Shown here one piece after another: positions 41,870 through 52,044 of a stretch of 64,000 bases of DNA (position 1 is its first letter; every line of letters starts with the position of its first letter). The translations under genes were made by a program, and so were the position numbers. This DNA is from Wandonia haliotis (GTDB lineage Bacteria; Bacteroidota; Bacteroidia; Flavobacteriales_D; Crocinitomicaceae), in contig NZ_BAAAFH010000022.1 of NCBI RefSeq assembly GCF_039523435.1, positions 1,029,892 through 1,093,891 on the forward strand, given 5' to 3'. Under the pieces are notes generated by a model that did no database searches, had not been told where the DNA came from, and saw only the letters and a list, made by a program, of their open reading frames with translations.

Positions 41870-44800
41870 TTACTGTTCCGAATATTCTTTTAATTCAATG
41901 AAAAAGGTACTGCCTGCTTCGGAACTTTCAAAATAAATCTGACCATCATGCGATTCAATAATTTGACGTACCATAGCCAGACCAAGCCCCATGCCGGTAG
42001 ATTTGGTTGTGAAATTAGGTGCAAAGATCTTATCTCTCATCTCATCCGGAATTCCGGATCCATTATCACGCACAGCTACTTTTACAACTCCTTCTTCTGT
42101 TCTTACCGAAATAAAAATCTCTCCTTTTCTCTCCTCAGGGATTGCCTGTGCTGCATTCTTCACAAGATTATTAAACACCCGGATCATCAAATCTTTATCC
42201 GCAAAAACAGCTGTTTTCACTTTCTGAAAACTGGTCGTAATGTCGACCTCTTCAAGTTCTTCAAAAGTGGTAACAACATTCTTTATAACCATGTTCAGGT
42301 CAACAATATCTTTGTTTGGTTTCGGAAGTTTTGCAAAATTGGAGAACTCATTTGCAATCACAGTAAGTGCATCGATCTGTTCTACAATAGACTGAGCCAC
42401 TTCATCCAGTCGCTGAACAGAATCAGGATCGGATGGATCAAATGACCGTTGCAGATGTTGAATCCTCAATTTCATAGGCGTCAACGGATTCTTTATTTCG
42501 TGTGCCACTTGTTTCGCCATTTCTCTCCAGGCAACCTCTCGCTCCGTCTGCGCCAGTTTTTCAGCATTAATCTCTAATTCTTTTAGCTTGGCGTTGTACT
42601 CCTTTACTAACGCACCAATCTCGTCATCCCGTTTGTAATAAATGGGTTTATTCGATTTCCCTAAGCGCAATTCTGCCAGACTTCTCTGTAGCAGCTTCAA
42701 TGGTTCTGTAATACGATTCGTAATAACCACCGTAACAATGATACTCAATGTCAGTAACAGCACGAAAATATTAATGATTTCAGAAAGGAAACCAGCAATT
42801 TCATTTTCAAATTCATTCTGTTTTGCAAAATAGGGCAAGTTAATATAGGCTATGACCTCATCTTCGTTATTCTGCAATGGAATGTAAGCCGACAGATACG
42901 TCAAATTTCCAATCTCCTCTTCATGAATATAGACACTTTTCATCTTATGACCGATATTCCTGAAAGCCCTCGGATTAATTTGGTCGGAGATCAACCCGAG
43001 ATTATAAATTTCGGGACGTGAAGATGCCAACAACTCTCCATTTAACCCATACAGGTTTATATCCGTAACAAAAACGATCGAAAACTTTTGTAGCAAATAT
43101 TCCAGATAACTTGCCATTTTGGAACGCTTCAGCGAAGTTTCATATCCCAGTTTCTGAACAAGTTCGAGATTTACTGATGTCAGCTTTTCTCTGATCAAAC
43201 CATCCCGATAATCATCGTATTGGTCCTTGACAAAAGATCCTGTACCTAAACTCAAAAACAGTAATGAGAAAAATACCAACGCAATCAGCAACAATTGTAT
43301 CCTGAATGCCAGTCGGATACGGGACAAGTCAGGAATCAGTTTACCGGAACTTAACAAAACGGCCAGTAGAAGAAGTCCGAAAATAGAAAACAAGAGTGAA
43401 AACGATGTCAGTTTTTCAGAGAAGGAAACTACTGGTCTTGACAATACTATCGTCCTTTCATAGTCCCCGAACAGTACGTAGTGCGCATCCCTTCTGTGAA
43501 TAAAATACCCGGATTTACGCGATGATTCAGAAAGAAAAGATGAGAGGGATAAAGGATAGTTATACGCCCCGTGTCGTGAAACGAGTTTTCCTCCTACATA
43601 TTTGGCAATAGAATATTCCTCAAGTGGGAAAAACACACGGGACTCCTCACTCAGCAAAAGCCGTGGGAAACCAATTTCCTGCGGAATAATTTTCGACTTT
43701 AACGTACAAAACAGATATCCCAATAAACTATCGGACTTCGCATAGACAGGCTGCCTGATTAAATAGCTCAGTTTATCACTATAGTCCGTAATGTAATAGA
43801 TATTTTCGCTGATCTCCGAAGGTTCCGCACTTGATGCTAATAACTCATTAAATCGCTCCAGATTTCCGTCCTGCATTACAGCATACGGTGCAATAGGGTT
43901 ATACTCGGAATCAAATAAAAAGAAATCGGTTTCGTACCTGCTCCAATACTGGTTAAAAAAACGCTTTTCCAATGTGTTCTTTACGTCCGAAAGACTCAAT
44001 TCCTCCGAATTATTGAATGCTTCAACCAAAAGAGGATGTTGCTGTAAAACTTTCCCCAATTGTCCATATTCAATCTCTGTATTTAAATCTTTGTCTGAAA
44101 TGAGTTTAGTAGCGTATAATTCAAACCGCTCAATGCTTTTTTCCTGAATAGTTGACTGAATCTGAAAAGCAGAAAAAGCTGTCAGTAACGCTAGAATAAG
44201 TACAACTCTCGGAAATGAATAGCGCTTTGGTTTCCAAACCTGTAAAAAGAGAATGACTCCGCTAAAAATTACTGAGAGTAATAAAACGGCCAGCGATTCA
44301 TGGGGTAAGAGAATAAAAACAAAAAAATAGAGTATTGAAAAGAAAAACCAAAACACTCCCTGAGTTGTGGGGCGTAATCCGGAAAATGAAAAGTTCCGCA
44401 ATAGTACAAGAGCTATCGTATAGTACACATACAGTAAAATCCCTATCAATCCTACTAAAATAAAGGAATACAGATTCAAATCCATAAACCGGTACAACTC
44501 AATTGGAATGTCCGAATCCAGAATAAGATGATGTATGCTGACAGTATACAAATAGCTTAACCCAAAGAACAAAAGAAGTGACAAAACACCAACAACTGCC
44601 CGAAGTCCATTTTTCAGTTCCGGAACTTTAATCTGTGTTGCCATTTTAACAAAAAGCACCAACAGAAGCACGTTTATTATCAAATCTCCAAGTGTAGGAA
44701 AAAGGGCTGAAGAGGCAAATAATTGTGGGTCAAGTAGTGTAAATCCTTCAAAGACTCTGAGACCATCATACCGCATCAGCATCCATCGGATAAACAACAA

Positions 44801-45511
44801 CAAAATTGCTACAACACCTAAATAAAGTAGCGCATTTGTTTGACGCTGAATTTCTGTGATGATCCCCCTGAAAAAGAAAAACAAAGTAAAAATAACCGAC
44901 AGGAAAAAAAATACCTGTAATCGGTCCGGATTAGGTAACGGTTTAAAATCACGAAGCGAAAAAAGAAAATTTCCAGCTTCATCCGTAACATCATATTTAT
45001 CGGGGAATTGATTTATAACCGCTGTAAATGGAAAAGAAAAGTCTTCATTAAAGTGATTCGAAAGACTTTCATTTTCATACGGGTATTCGTTTTTTATCAA
45101 AAAGAGACCTACCAGTTTTCGTTGGTCAACGGCTTTTTCGTGCAAATAATACCAACCGTTCTCCAACAACACAACTCCTTCTGTAACCTCGCTGTTCTCT
45201 AATGTGAACGGAGCCTTATTGGATGTCCAGTAGATGAGTGTATCTGCATCATACAAATAATAGACAAAATCGGAGCGCCGGAACTTTTTGGTTTTTTTCC
45301 AGATAGAAGGGAGTGAATCTTTAGGTGTAACATAAGAAGCAAACTCATCCATCGACTGATGTAGTTGTACCTTCTTCCGTATAAACTGCTCATGAAACTT
45401 ATCAAACTCCTTTTCAGGAGAAGGAGTAAAGAAAACACCGAATAATAATGTGGAAACTAACAGAAATAGCGTCGCCAGAATAAAATTACTATTGTTCAGC
45501 CATCTCCTCAT
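41870..45511 (-). CDS. Very large NtrY-like sensor histidine kinase
   Basis: A 1213-residue membrane kinase. There is an N-terminal helix (10-30), an extracytoplasmic segment, a cluster of about six helices (205-440), a second extracytoplasmic domain (about 455-740), helices near 755 and 915, then HAMP (about 925-975), HisKA with the phosphorylated histidine His1004 in QVAHEIKNPLTPM, and a HATPase_c domain (NNLVKNAAQAI, DNGSGIP, GMGLGLAMV). The AHEIKNPLTPM motif is typical of NtrY-type kinases. No response regulator is adjacent. Last gene of a three-gene operon: udk stops 6 bases upstream. Confidence 0.9.
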   Translation of the reverse strand: MRRWLNNSNFILATLFLLVSTLLFGVFFTPSPEKEFDKFHEQFIRKKVQLHQSMDEFASYVTPKDSLPSIWKKTKKFRRSDFVYYLYDADTLIYWTSNKAPFTLENSEVTEGVVLLENGWYYLHEKAVDQRKLVGLFLIKNEYPYENESLSNHFNEDFSFPFTAVINQFPDKYDVTDEAGNFLFSLRDFKPLPNPDRLQVFFFLSVIFTLFFFFRGIITEIQRQTNALLYLGVVAILLLFIRWMLMRYDGLRVFEGFTLLDPQLFASSALFPTLGDLIINVLLLVLFVKMATQIKVPELKNGLRAVVGVLSLLLFFGLSYLYTVSIHHLILDSDIPIELYRFMDLNLYSFILVGLIGILLYVYYTIALVLLRNFSFSGLRPTTQGVFWFFFSILYFFVFILLPHESLAVLLLSVIFSGVILFLQVWKPKRYSFPRVVLILALLTAFSAFQIQSTIQEKSIERFELYATKLISDKDLNTEIEYGQLGKVLQQHPLLVEAFNNSEELSLSDVKNTLEKRFFNQYWSRYETDFFLFDSEYNPIAPYAVMQDGNLERFNELLASSAEPSEISENIYYITDYSDKLSYLIRQPVYAKSDSLLGYLFCTLKSKIIPQEIGFPRLLLSEESRVFFPLEEYSIAKYVGGKLVSRHGAYNYPLSLSSFLSESSRKSGYFIHRRDAHYVLFGDYERTIVLSRPVVSFSEKLTSFSLLFSIFGLLLLAVLLSSGKLIPDLSRIRLAFRIQLLLIALVFFSLLFLSLGTGSFVKDQYDDYRDGLIREKLTSVNLELVQKLGYETSLKRSKMASYLEYLLQKFSIVFVTDINLYGLNGELLASSRPEIYNLGLISDQINPRAFRNIGHKMKSVYIHEEEIGNLTYLSAYIPLQNNEDEVIAYINLPYFAKQNEFENEIAGFLSEIINIFVLLLTLSIIVTVVITNRITEPLKLLQRSLAELRLGKSNKPIYYKRDDEIGALVKEYNAKLKELEINAEKLAQTEREVAWREMAKQVAHEIKNPLTPMKLRIQHLQRSFDPSDPDSVQRLDEVAQSIVEQIDALTVIANEFSNFAKLPKPNKDIVDLNMVIKNVVTTFEELEEVDITTSFQKVKTAVFADKDLMIRVFNNLVKNAAQAIPEERKGEIFISVRTEEGVVKVAVRDNGSGIPDEMRDKIFAPNFTTKSTGMGLGLAMVRQIIESHDGQIYFESSEAGSTFFIELKEYSEQ

Positions 45512-45517
45512 AGTAGT

Positions 45518-46159
45518 TTACACCAAAACTCTAAGCTTTTTCATACACGGATGCTTATCTACACTTTCAATCACATCTCGTATCACTTCTTTTATAGGAC
45601 GTTCATTGATAACGATCAAATCAGCAAGACTCTTATAGGGTTCAACATAACGCTCGTAACAAGGAAGCACATGATGATTCCACTGGTACAAAATTTCCTG
45701 CTTTGAGTATCCTCTTGCGACAAGATCACGTTCGATTCTTCTTTCAAGTTGAACCTTCTGACAAACATCCATAAATACAGAAAAGTCAATGAGATCAAAA
45801 ATTTCGGTATAATACATCAGGAACAGCCCTTCTATAATAATCAACTCCGAAGGTTCCAAAACAGTCCGAATCTCCGTTTCCTTGTGATTAAAGGTATATT
45901 CAACAAATTCCACCGACTCACCACGTAATAACTTCTTTACGTCATCAAATAACTTTTCCCGGTCTAACGATGAAGGGAGGTCGAAATTAATCTCTCCGTT
46001 TTCATCTTTTTGCTGTTGCTCAATCGGGAGGTAGTAATTGTCCATAGAGACAACCGTCGGATTAAACTCTTTGTAGTATTCTTTTAAACCACTTAATACT
46101 GAAGTCTTACCCGAACCACTTCCTCCGCAAATCCCTATTATCATCTTATTCTTTTTCAA
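45518..46159 (-). CDS. udk: Uridine/cytidine kinase
   Basis: Udk phosphorylates uridine and cytidine with ATP/GTP in pyrimidine salvage. The 213-residue protein has the P-loop ICGGSGSGKTS (10-20), the substrate motif VVSMDNYYLP, an NHKETEIRT segment and RDLVARGYSKQE lid region, as in the uridine kinase family; the length is normal. Its start overlaps the upstream secreted-protein gene by 14 bases and its stop lies 6 bases from the kinase gene, so all three are coupled. Confidence 0.93.
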   Translation of the reverse strand: MKKNKMIIGICGGSGSGKTSVLSGLKEYYKEFNPTVVSMDNYYLPIEQQQKDENGEINFDLPSSLDREKLFDDVKKLLRGESVEFVEYTFNHKETEIRTVLEPSELIIIEGLFLMYYTEIFDLIDFSVFMDVCQKVQLERRIERDLVARGYSKQEILYQWNHHVLPCYERYVEPYKSLADLIVINERPIKEVIRDVIESVDKHPCMKKLRVLV

Positions 46160-47369
46160 AAGTTAATGACTGAAGTTCTTCGCTAAATTCAATTTTACCG
46201 GCCTTTCGCCAACCATCATCGAACAAAAGCCAAAACGTGCTTCCGGAATTCTCCCGAAGCAATCCTGACGGATTTTCACTATACTGTTGCTGTTCTCCCC
46301 ATTCATGAGATGCTACCGTTTCCCCCTTTTCTGACAGGACAAAACCTGTCTGTTCCAGATCAGAGGATACAGTAACCAACAAGTTACCATTAATTTTCGT
46401 TAATCCAACCGCGTGTCCCGGATTTTTTTTCGTTTTAACTTCATAAGATCCGAAGAGTTGAAACGCATCGTTGTCATCCTGTTTCCAAACAGACAGCGCA
46501 GTCCCTTTCCGGCTACTCAAATACCATTCATTCTCCATAAAGAATAACTGACCCCGTGCAGAAAAAACAGTCGCCGGATTATAATACGCTCCGGATGGGA
46601 AAAATGCTTTACGATCAGAAAGTTCGATAGCAGCATCGGGGCTTAGTAAAAAGCGTGAACCGGAAAACGCTCCTTTTTTATCAAAAATCAGAATATCAAA
46701 CCCTTCTTTTTTATCCTTCACAGTAGTATGTACAAAATAATTTTCATCTGCTTTACTCCCGGCAAAATACAAAAGCGATTTATCTCCCTTTTCAACCACA
46801 TCAAAAGGGAATACAGCAGGAACCTTTGCAATAAAGGTTTTTAAACTGTAGTGATTCAGGAATACAAGAACATCCTGATACTGCTTATTCTTTTTATCCT
46901 TCAAGCGAAAATGAAAAATCAGATCGTCCGTAGCATTGTTAATATCAATTAATTCACAGGAACTGTAATCAATGTCCGAAACAGATCGGAAAACCGGCGG
47001 AAAGTAAATAGATCCTTTTCGTATGTACCCACTCAAATTGGTCTGATTGTAAAAAATCTTTCCGTTGTCAGGCTGCAATTGATCCAGGAAATACAAGTAA
47101 TCCGAATGTTCCGAATAGATAGGATACGGATTCTCAACCTGCGGCATATATTGTTCCTGCCATTTCGTCTCGCCGGAAGCACTAACTAAAGTAATTTCCT
47201 GCTGAAGCGTATTTCCTTTAAAGTCTTTACCCGCAACAATCACTCCCTTTCCGGGCCATTCATACAGCTTGTAATAAGGCAATTTTTTGGGTGTTATACT
47301 AATTTCCTGTGCAATGGAAATCCCTGAACAGAACACCAAGAATATTGTTAATATTTTAAGTTTTTTCAT
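46146..47369 (-). CDS. Secreted protein of unknown function
   Basis: A 407-residue protein with a signal peptide (MKKLKILTIFLVFCSGISIA). The mature part is beta-rich with repeating WxxxG/YFxG segments that suggest a beta-propeller, but no family is recognisable. The ATG at 47369 starts a good signal peptide; a longer frame from 47420 would run through the divergent promoter region. It overlaps udk by 14 bases and is the first gene of that operon, so its product may relate to the big kinase's signal. Confidence 0.6.
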   Translation of the reverse strand: MKKLKILTIFLVFCSGISIAQEISITPKKLPYYKLYEWPGKGVIVAGKDFKGNTLQQEITLVSASGETKWQEQYMPQVENPYPIYSEHSDYLYFLDQLQPDNGKIFYNQTNLSGYIRKGSIYFPPVFRSVSDIDYSSCELIDINNATDDLIFHFRLKDKKNKQYQDVLVFLNHYSLKTFIAKVPAVFPFDVVEKGDKSLLYFAGSKADENYFVHTTVKDKKEGFDILIFDKKGAFSGSRFLLSPDAAIELSDRKAFFPSGAYYNPATVFSARGQLFFMENEWYLSSRKGTALSVWKQDDNDAFQLFGSYEVKTKKNPGHAVGLTKINGNLLVTVSSDLEQTGFVLSEKGETVASHEWGEQQQYSENPSGLLRENSGSTFWLLFDDGWRKAGKIEFSEELQSLTFEKE

Positions 47370-47436
47370 GGAAAAATAAAATAATTGCCCGAAATTAGGG
47401 ATTTTAAAGATGCAGAACAACCCAAAAATTTATGTT

Positions 47437-48060
47437 ATGTTAAGATTTAAATTGATTTTGTTTGCAATTTCGGCGGTATTCTTCGCCGGTGCACAAGCTG
47501 ACATTGTCCCGATAAAACCGGGAACAATGATTCCTGAAAGCAATACACAGCTGAAGTCTGTTGACGGAAAAACCACAACGTTGAAAGAAAGTATGGGTAA
47601 AAATGGTCTGATTGTGATCTTTTCAGCAACAACCTGTCCTTTTGTAATCGGAGGAGAGAGTTTTGCCGGATGGGAGAAAGACTACAATTCCCTTTACGAA
47701 TCCGCTCAGAAAACAGGTGTAAACCTCGTACTTATCAACTCCAATGAAGCCAAAAGAGAAGGTGGTGAAAGTTTTGAAGACATGACCCAACAGGCAAAAA
47801 AAGGAGAGTATAAAATGGCTTATCTGCTAGATAAAGACAGTAAAGTGGCAAATGCTTTCAACGCAAAAGCCACTCCTCACGTCTTTTATTTTGACAAGAC
47901 AGGAAAGCTTATTTATGAAGGTTTGATTGATAACAGCTGGGATATTAAGAGAAAAAAAGAGGAGACTTATTTGTTAAATGCAATCGAAAATGCCTCTGCC
48001 GGAAAGAAAATTGATCCTCAGCAGACACCTGCGAAAGGTTGTAGTATTAAACGAAAGTAA
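47437..48060 (+). CDS. Exported thioredoxin-fold protein (AhpC/TSA-redoxin type)
   Basis: A 207-residue protein with a signal peptide (MLRFKLILFAISAVFFAGAQ) and a thioredoxin-like fold: SATTCPFVIGGE gives the single active-site cysteine Cys67 in TCPFV, and KATPHVFYFDKTGKLIYEG is the cis-Pro loop (Pro in TPHVF). The C-terminal KGCSIK contains one more cysteine. It resembles peroxiredoxins of the AhpC type with a CPFV motif rather than CxxC thioredoxins, so a peroxidase or reductase role in the periplasm is likely. A T9SS protease follows after 14 bases; the redoxin may help its cysteine-rich cargo fold. Confidence 0.82.
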   Translation: MLRFKLILFAISAVFFAGAQADIVPIKPGTMIPESNTQLKSVDGKTTTLKESMGKNGLIVIFSATTCPFVIGGESFAGWEKDYNSLYESAQKTGVNLVLINSNEAKREGGESFEDMTQQAKKGEYKMAYLLDKDSKVANAFNAKATPHVFYFDKTGKLIYEGLIDNSWDIKRKKEETYLLNAIENASAGKKIDPQQTPAKGCSIKRK

Positions 48061-48074
48061 ACTTCTTAAAAACC

Positions 48075-50357
48075 ATGAAAAAACATATACTCATTCTTGG
48101 CTTGCTGTTGCTCTCTATGAACGTGGAAGCACAGCAGGGAGACGGTGGTTTCCCGAAAAGCCATAAACTACCTGCTCAGGAATTAAAGCAGGTGCAAAAA
48201 CAAATATTTTCAGAACCGAACATTGCAGCGCTTCGTTCAGAAGATGCAGAAACTGACGGAAAAGGTATTGCTCCGTGGAGATTCGGGTATAATAATCATA
48301 CGCAATTGAACACTGAAAATGCCGGATCATGGATTGAACTTGCTGACGGTGGTAAAATCTGGTTGTTATCCATTACCTGTGAAAATGCATTGACGGTTAA
48401 CCTTACATTTGAAAACACAGTAATCCCGGAAGGAAATGAATTATATGTATTCAGTCCCTCAGGAGATTTTGTTTTAGGGAAATTCACTTCAAAGCACCTG
48501 TATAAAGGAACGCTTGGAGCGGAATTAGTACCTGGGAACACAGTATTGGTTGAATACTACATTCCTGAAAAGAACAAGAATAAAGCAGGTTTTGTAGAAG
48601 TAGGTACAGTTACTCACGGATACAGATCTTCCAACGAATTTCAGGAAAAAGTTTTCGGAGAATCCGGTTCCTGTAATATGAATGTGAACTGCCCTGATGG
48701 TAGCCCGTGGGTAAACCAACGTAACAGTGCGCTTATGCTTGTTTCCGGAAGTAACGGATTCTGTTCAGGAGCACTGATTAACAACACCCTTAACGATGGA
48801 ACTCCTTATGTTCTGACGGCAAATCACTGTTACAGTAATCCTGCTTCATGGATTTTCCGCTTTAACTGGCAGGCAGACGGTTGTTCTGATCCTGGTTCTT
48901 CTCCTTCTTTCCAGTCTCTATCCGGAGCTGTACTGCGGGCAAGAAGACAACCTTCCGATATGTGTTTGGTAGAAATCACAGCAGGAGCACTGGAAAACGG
49001 GACAGTTCCGGAAGCTTACAACCCTTATTTTGCAGGGTGGAATAATTCCAACACACCACCAACATCTACAATTTCTATTCATCATCCATCCGGTGATATT
49101 AAAAAGATTTCATTTGACGACAACCCTGCATCAGCAGAACAAGCTATGAATTCTACGGAACCGGCAAGTAGCTGGAGAGTACAATGGGATCGTAATACAA
49201 CAACAGAAGGTGGTTCTTCCGGATCTCCTTTGTTTGATCAAAACGGTCGTATCATAGGACAGTTATGGGGCGGTGGAGCTTCTTGCAGCAATCTCACTTC
49301 TCCCGATTTTTATGGTCGCGTACACAATTCATGGGAACCCGCAGGGAGCGATCAGTCTAATCAATTGAAACATTGGCTAGACCCTAACAACTCAGGTGTT
49401 GAGTTTATCGACGGACTGAACCTGGGGACACCTGCTGCAGCTTTAGACGCCAGTATTGGTTCACTGGAAGGAGCTGCCGGAACCGTTTGTTCAGGAAGTG
49501 TTTCTCCTTCTTTCCGATTGATTAACCTGGGATCAACTGTAATGACAAGTGCTGTTATTGAATATAGCTATGATAACGGAGCTACTCAGACGATCAATTG
49601 GTCAGGAAGTCTCAACATGTATGAGTCTGAAGTGATCAATCTTCCGGTAAACAACCTGGGTAACGGAGAACATACTTTTGCAGTAGAAGTTGTTTCTGTA
49701 AACGGAAGTTCTGATGAAAATGCCGGAAATAATGCCCTTTCGTCAACTTTTACTACTTACCCGAATGGAGTGGAAGTCCAATACGACTTACAACTCGATT
49801 GTTACGGGAGCGAAACATCCTGGGTACTTGAAAACAGTACAGGAAACCAACTGGCAACAGGAGGACCTTATCCCGACAATTTTAACCCTCCATTAATGTC
49901 CACCGAATGGTGTCTGGAAGAAGGTTGTTACAAACTTATTCTTGACGACACATTCAGTGACGGAATATCTGGTGGAGGCTGGTGTTCAACAACAGGGTAT
50001 GTTACAATTACGGACGCATCCGGTACAATAGGTGCTATTGCTGAAGAAGATGCTGACTTCGGAGCAACAACAACCATTAATTTCTGTACAAACCAGGTAG
50101 TGGGAGTTCAGGATTTAGAAAATGAGCATACAATATCAGTTTATCCTAATCCTACCAATGGTAAAGTAAACATACTGGCAGACGTATCCGGAACGAAACG
50201 TATTTCAATATACAGTACAACCGGAATGCTGGTTACTTCTTTTTCAACAGAAGCAGATACGGCAGAACTTGATTTATCCGAAAAAGCAACCGGAGTTTAC
50301 AGTGTTCACATTGAAACAAAAGAAGGCGTTGTAGTAAAACGGATTATTAAACAATAA
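48075..50357 (+). CDS. Trypsin-like serine protease with T9SS tail
   Basis: A 760-residue exported protease: signal peptide (1-19), a pro-region (20-200), a trypsin-fold domain (about 205-440) with His251 in LTANHCYS, Asp295 in QPSDMCLVE and Ser382 in EGGSSGSPLF, i.e. an intact triad as in lysyl endopeptidases, then an Ig-like/FN3-type region (455-565), a CUB-like domain (565-670, QLDCYGSETSW) and a Por_Secre_tail (about 690-760, ISVYPNPTNGKVNILADV). The tail sends it through the type IX system to the cell surface. It is cotranscribed with the redoxin and closed by a terminator at 50378. Confidence 0.9.
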   Translation: MKKHILILGLLLLSMNVEAQQGDGGFPKSHKLPAQELKQVQKQIFSEPNIAALRSEDAETDGKGIAPWRFGYNNHTQLNTENAGSWIELADGGKIWLLSITCENALTVNLTFENTVIPEGNELYVFSPSGDFVLGKFTSKHLYKGTLGAELVPGNTVLVEYYIPEKNKNKAGFVEVGTVTHGYRSSNEFQEKVFGESGSCNMNVNCPDGSPWVNQRNSALMLVSGSNGFCSGALINNTLNDGTPYVLTANHCYSNPASWIFRFNWQADGCSDPGSSPSFQSLSGAVLRARRQPSDMCLVEITAGALENGTVPEAYNPYFAGWNNSNTPPTSTISIHHPSGDIKKISFDDNPASAEQAMNSTEPASSWRVQWDRNTTTEGGSSGSPLFDQNGRIIGQLWGGGASCSNLTSPDFYGRVHNSWEPAGSDQSNQLKHWLDPNNSGVEFIDGLNLGTPAAALDASIGSLEGAAGTVCSGSVSPSFRLINLGSTVMTSAVIEYSYDNGATQTINWSGSLNMYESEVINLPVNNLGNGEHTFAVEVVSVNGSSDENAGNNALSSTFTTYPNGVEVQYDLQLDCYGSETSWVLENSTGNQLATGGPYPDNFNPPLMSTEWCLEEGCYKLILDDTFSDGISGGGWCSTTGYVTITDASGTIGAIAEEDADFGATTTINFCTNQVVGVQDLENEHTISVYPNPTNGKVNILADVSGTKRISIYSTTGMLVTSFSTEADTAELDLSEKATGVYSVHIETKEGVVVKRIIKQ

Positions 50358-50377
50358 CAGAAAAAACAGAACTAATA

Positions 50378-50410
50378 AACGGGCGATGAATATGCATCGT
50401 CCGTTTTTTT
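50378..50410 (+). terminator. Intrinsic terminator after the protease
   Basis: AACGGGCGATG (50378-50388) pairs with CATCGTCCGTT (50395-50405) with one G-T wobble, then seven T. Confidence 0.85.
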
Positions 50411-50460
50411 GTTGGAATAAACTATATTTTTTCTAATTTGCCATCCTTAAACAATTATCT

Positions 50461-51879
50461 ATGAAAATAAACAACCCCGGCAGGTCACTCGCTGTTATTG
50501 TACTCGTTTTTTTCTTTTGGGGATTCGTAGCTGCTTCCAACACCGTACTCATTGGGCTTTTTAAAGAGGGGTTCGAGTTAACTCAGTTTCAAAGCCAGTT
50601 GGTTGACTGGGCATTTTATGCTGCCTATTTTAGTGGTTCGCTTGTTTATTTCCTTCTTTCTGTATTCTGGCGTGACCCTTTAAATGCAATTGGTTATAAA
50701 AAAGGACTGATTCTCGGACTTGGAATTTCTGCTATCGGTTCGTTGGGATTTATTCCTGCCGCAGATATGCAATCCTATCCCCTTATGCTCACCTCTCTTT
50801 TTGTTGTCGGGCTTGGATTTTCACTGCAACAAATTGTAGCAAACCCGTACGTAATTGCATTGGGCGAACCTAAAACAGGCGCACACCGTGTAAGTCTGGC
50901 AGGGGGAATTAATTCCTTCGGAACTGCCATTGGCCCACTTCTCGTCAGTTATGCCATTTTTGGGAATATCACCGGTGAAAATAAGTTCGGACTGGGAATT
51001 CAGGGAGTAAAAGCACCTTACTTATATCTTGCAGGGGCTTTCGTTCTCGTTGCAATCATACTTGCCCTTTCCAAGCTTCCGAAAGTAACATCCACAGAAA
51101 AGATCGAAAAAGGAATCGGCGCACTGAAATTTCCTCAATTACGTTGGGGAATGCTGGCTATTTTCGTTTATGTGGGTGTTGAAGTTGCAATTCAGAGTAA
51201 CCTGCCCGAATTGATGAAACAACCGGACATTCTTGGACTAACGAGTGATCACACAGTTCATTTCATTTCGTTGTACTGGGGAAGCCTTATGATAGGACGA
51301 TGGGCTGGTGCGATAGCCGCATTCAACTTACAAACCCAAACACGGAAAATTCTGCTGACAGTTGTACCTCTTGTCGCCTATCTCGTACTTTTGGGAGTAA
51401 ACTGGATCAAGTTCAATGCGATTGGAACTCCTGAAAAAATGATTGAACTTTATTACTACTTTCCCTTTGTCTTACTCATGATCATTGCAACCTACATAGG
51501 ACAGGAAAAACCAGCCCGCACTCTTATGATCTATAGTTTTGTTGCTTTGGTAATGATGCTTGTTGGAATTTTTACGGACGGAAAAACTTCTGTTTATTTC
51601 TTTATCAGCGGAGGCTTATTCTGTTCTATTATGTGGCCCTGTATTTTTTCTCTCTCTCTTGCAGGATTGGGAAAATACACCAATCAGGGATCTGCCTTCC
51701 TGATTATGATGATTCTGGGAGGTGCTATTATTCCTCCATTGCAGGGAGCTGTCGCAGATTACACACAAGACATACATTTTTCGTATTGGCTGACCGTAAT
51801 TTGTTTTGCTCTTATTCTTTTGTATGCCTTCCGTGTTAAGAAGCATTTAAAAGATCAGGGAGTCGATTATGATGCATAA
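50461..51879 (+). CDS. FucP-like sugar MFS permease
   Basis: A 472-residue major facilitator with 12 membrane helices. The first helix (VFFFWGFVAASNTVLIGLFK), the LSQ-like loop, and the SLQQIVANPYVIALGEPKTG region match the fucose permease/GlcP (FHS) family, which imports fucose, galactose or glucose by proton symport. No sugar enzyme is nearby, so the substrate is open. Monocistronic; the region after it holds the sdh promoter. Confidence 0.85.
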   Translation: MKINNPGRSLAVIVLVFFFWGFVAASNTVLIGLFKEGFELTQFQSQLVDWAFYAAYFSGSLVYFLLSVFWRDPLNAIGYKKGLILGLGISAIGSLGFIPAADMQSYPLMLTSLFVVGLGFSLQQIVANPYVIALGEPKTGAHRVSLAGGINSFGTAIGPLLVSYAIFGNITGENKFGLGIQGVKAPYLYLAGAFVLVAIILALSKLPKVTSTEKIEKGIGALKFPQLRWGMLAIFVYVGVEVAIQSNLPELMKQPDILGLTSDHTVHFISLYWGSLMIGRWAGAIAAFNLQTQTRKILLTVVPLVAYLVLLGVNWIKFNAIGTPEKMIELYYYFPFVLLMIIATYIGQEKPARTLMIYSFVALVMMLVGIFTDGKTSVYFFISGGLFCSIMWPCIFSLSLAGLGKYTNQGSAFLIMMILGGAIIPPLQGAVADYTQDIHFSYWLTVICFALILLYAFRVKKHLKDQGVDYDA

Positions 51880-51982
51880 AGCCGAATTTTCAATTCAGAA
51901 AAAAATGCTTTATTTATCATTACATTTGTTCGAAAATCAGGTATCGGAATTTATCTATATTTATTCTAAATAGGACGATACC

Positions 51983-52013
51983 TTGATATTATTTTTAATG
52001 TGGGTTAAATTTG
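51983..52013 (+). promoter_or_regulatory. Promoter of the sdhCAB operon
   Basis: TTG (51983-51985), 20-base spacer and TAAATTTG (52006-52013) match the Bacteroidota consensus. The transcript should start near 52017 with a leader of about 28 bases. It is the only promoter seen for the three sdh genes. Confidence 0.65.
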
Positions 52014-52044
52014 TCGCATTCATACTTAAATTATTAAGGATACC

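Noticed and set aside
41948..42445. 165-residue plus-strand ORF
   Set aside because: It lies fully antisense to the histidine kinase domains of the large sensor kinase and has Cys/His/Phe-rich composition of a shadow frame.
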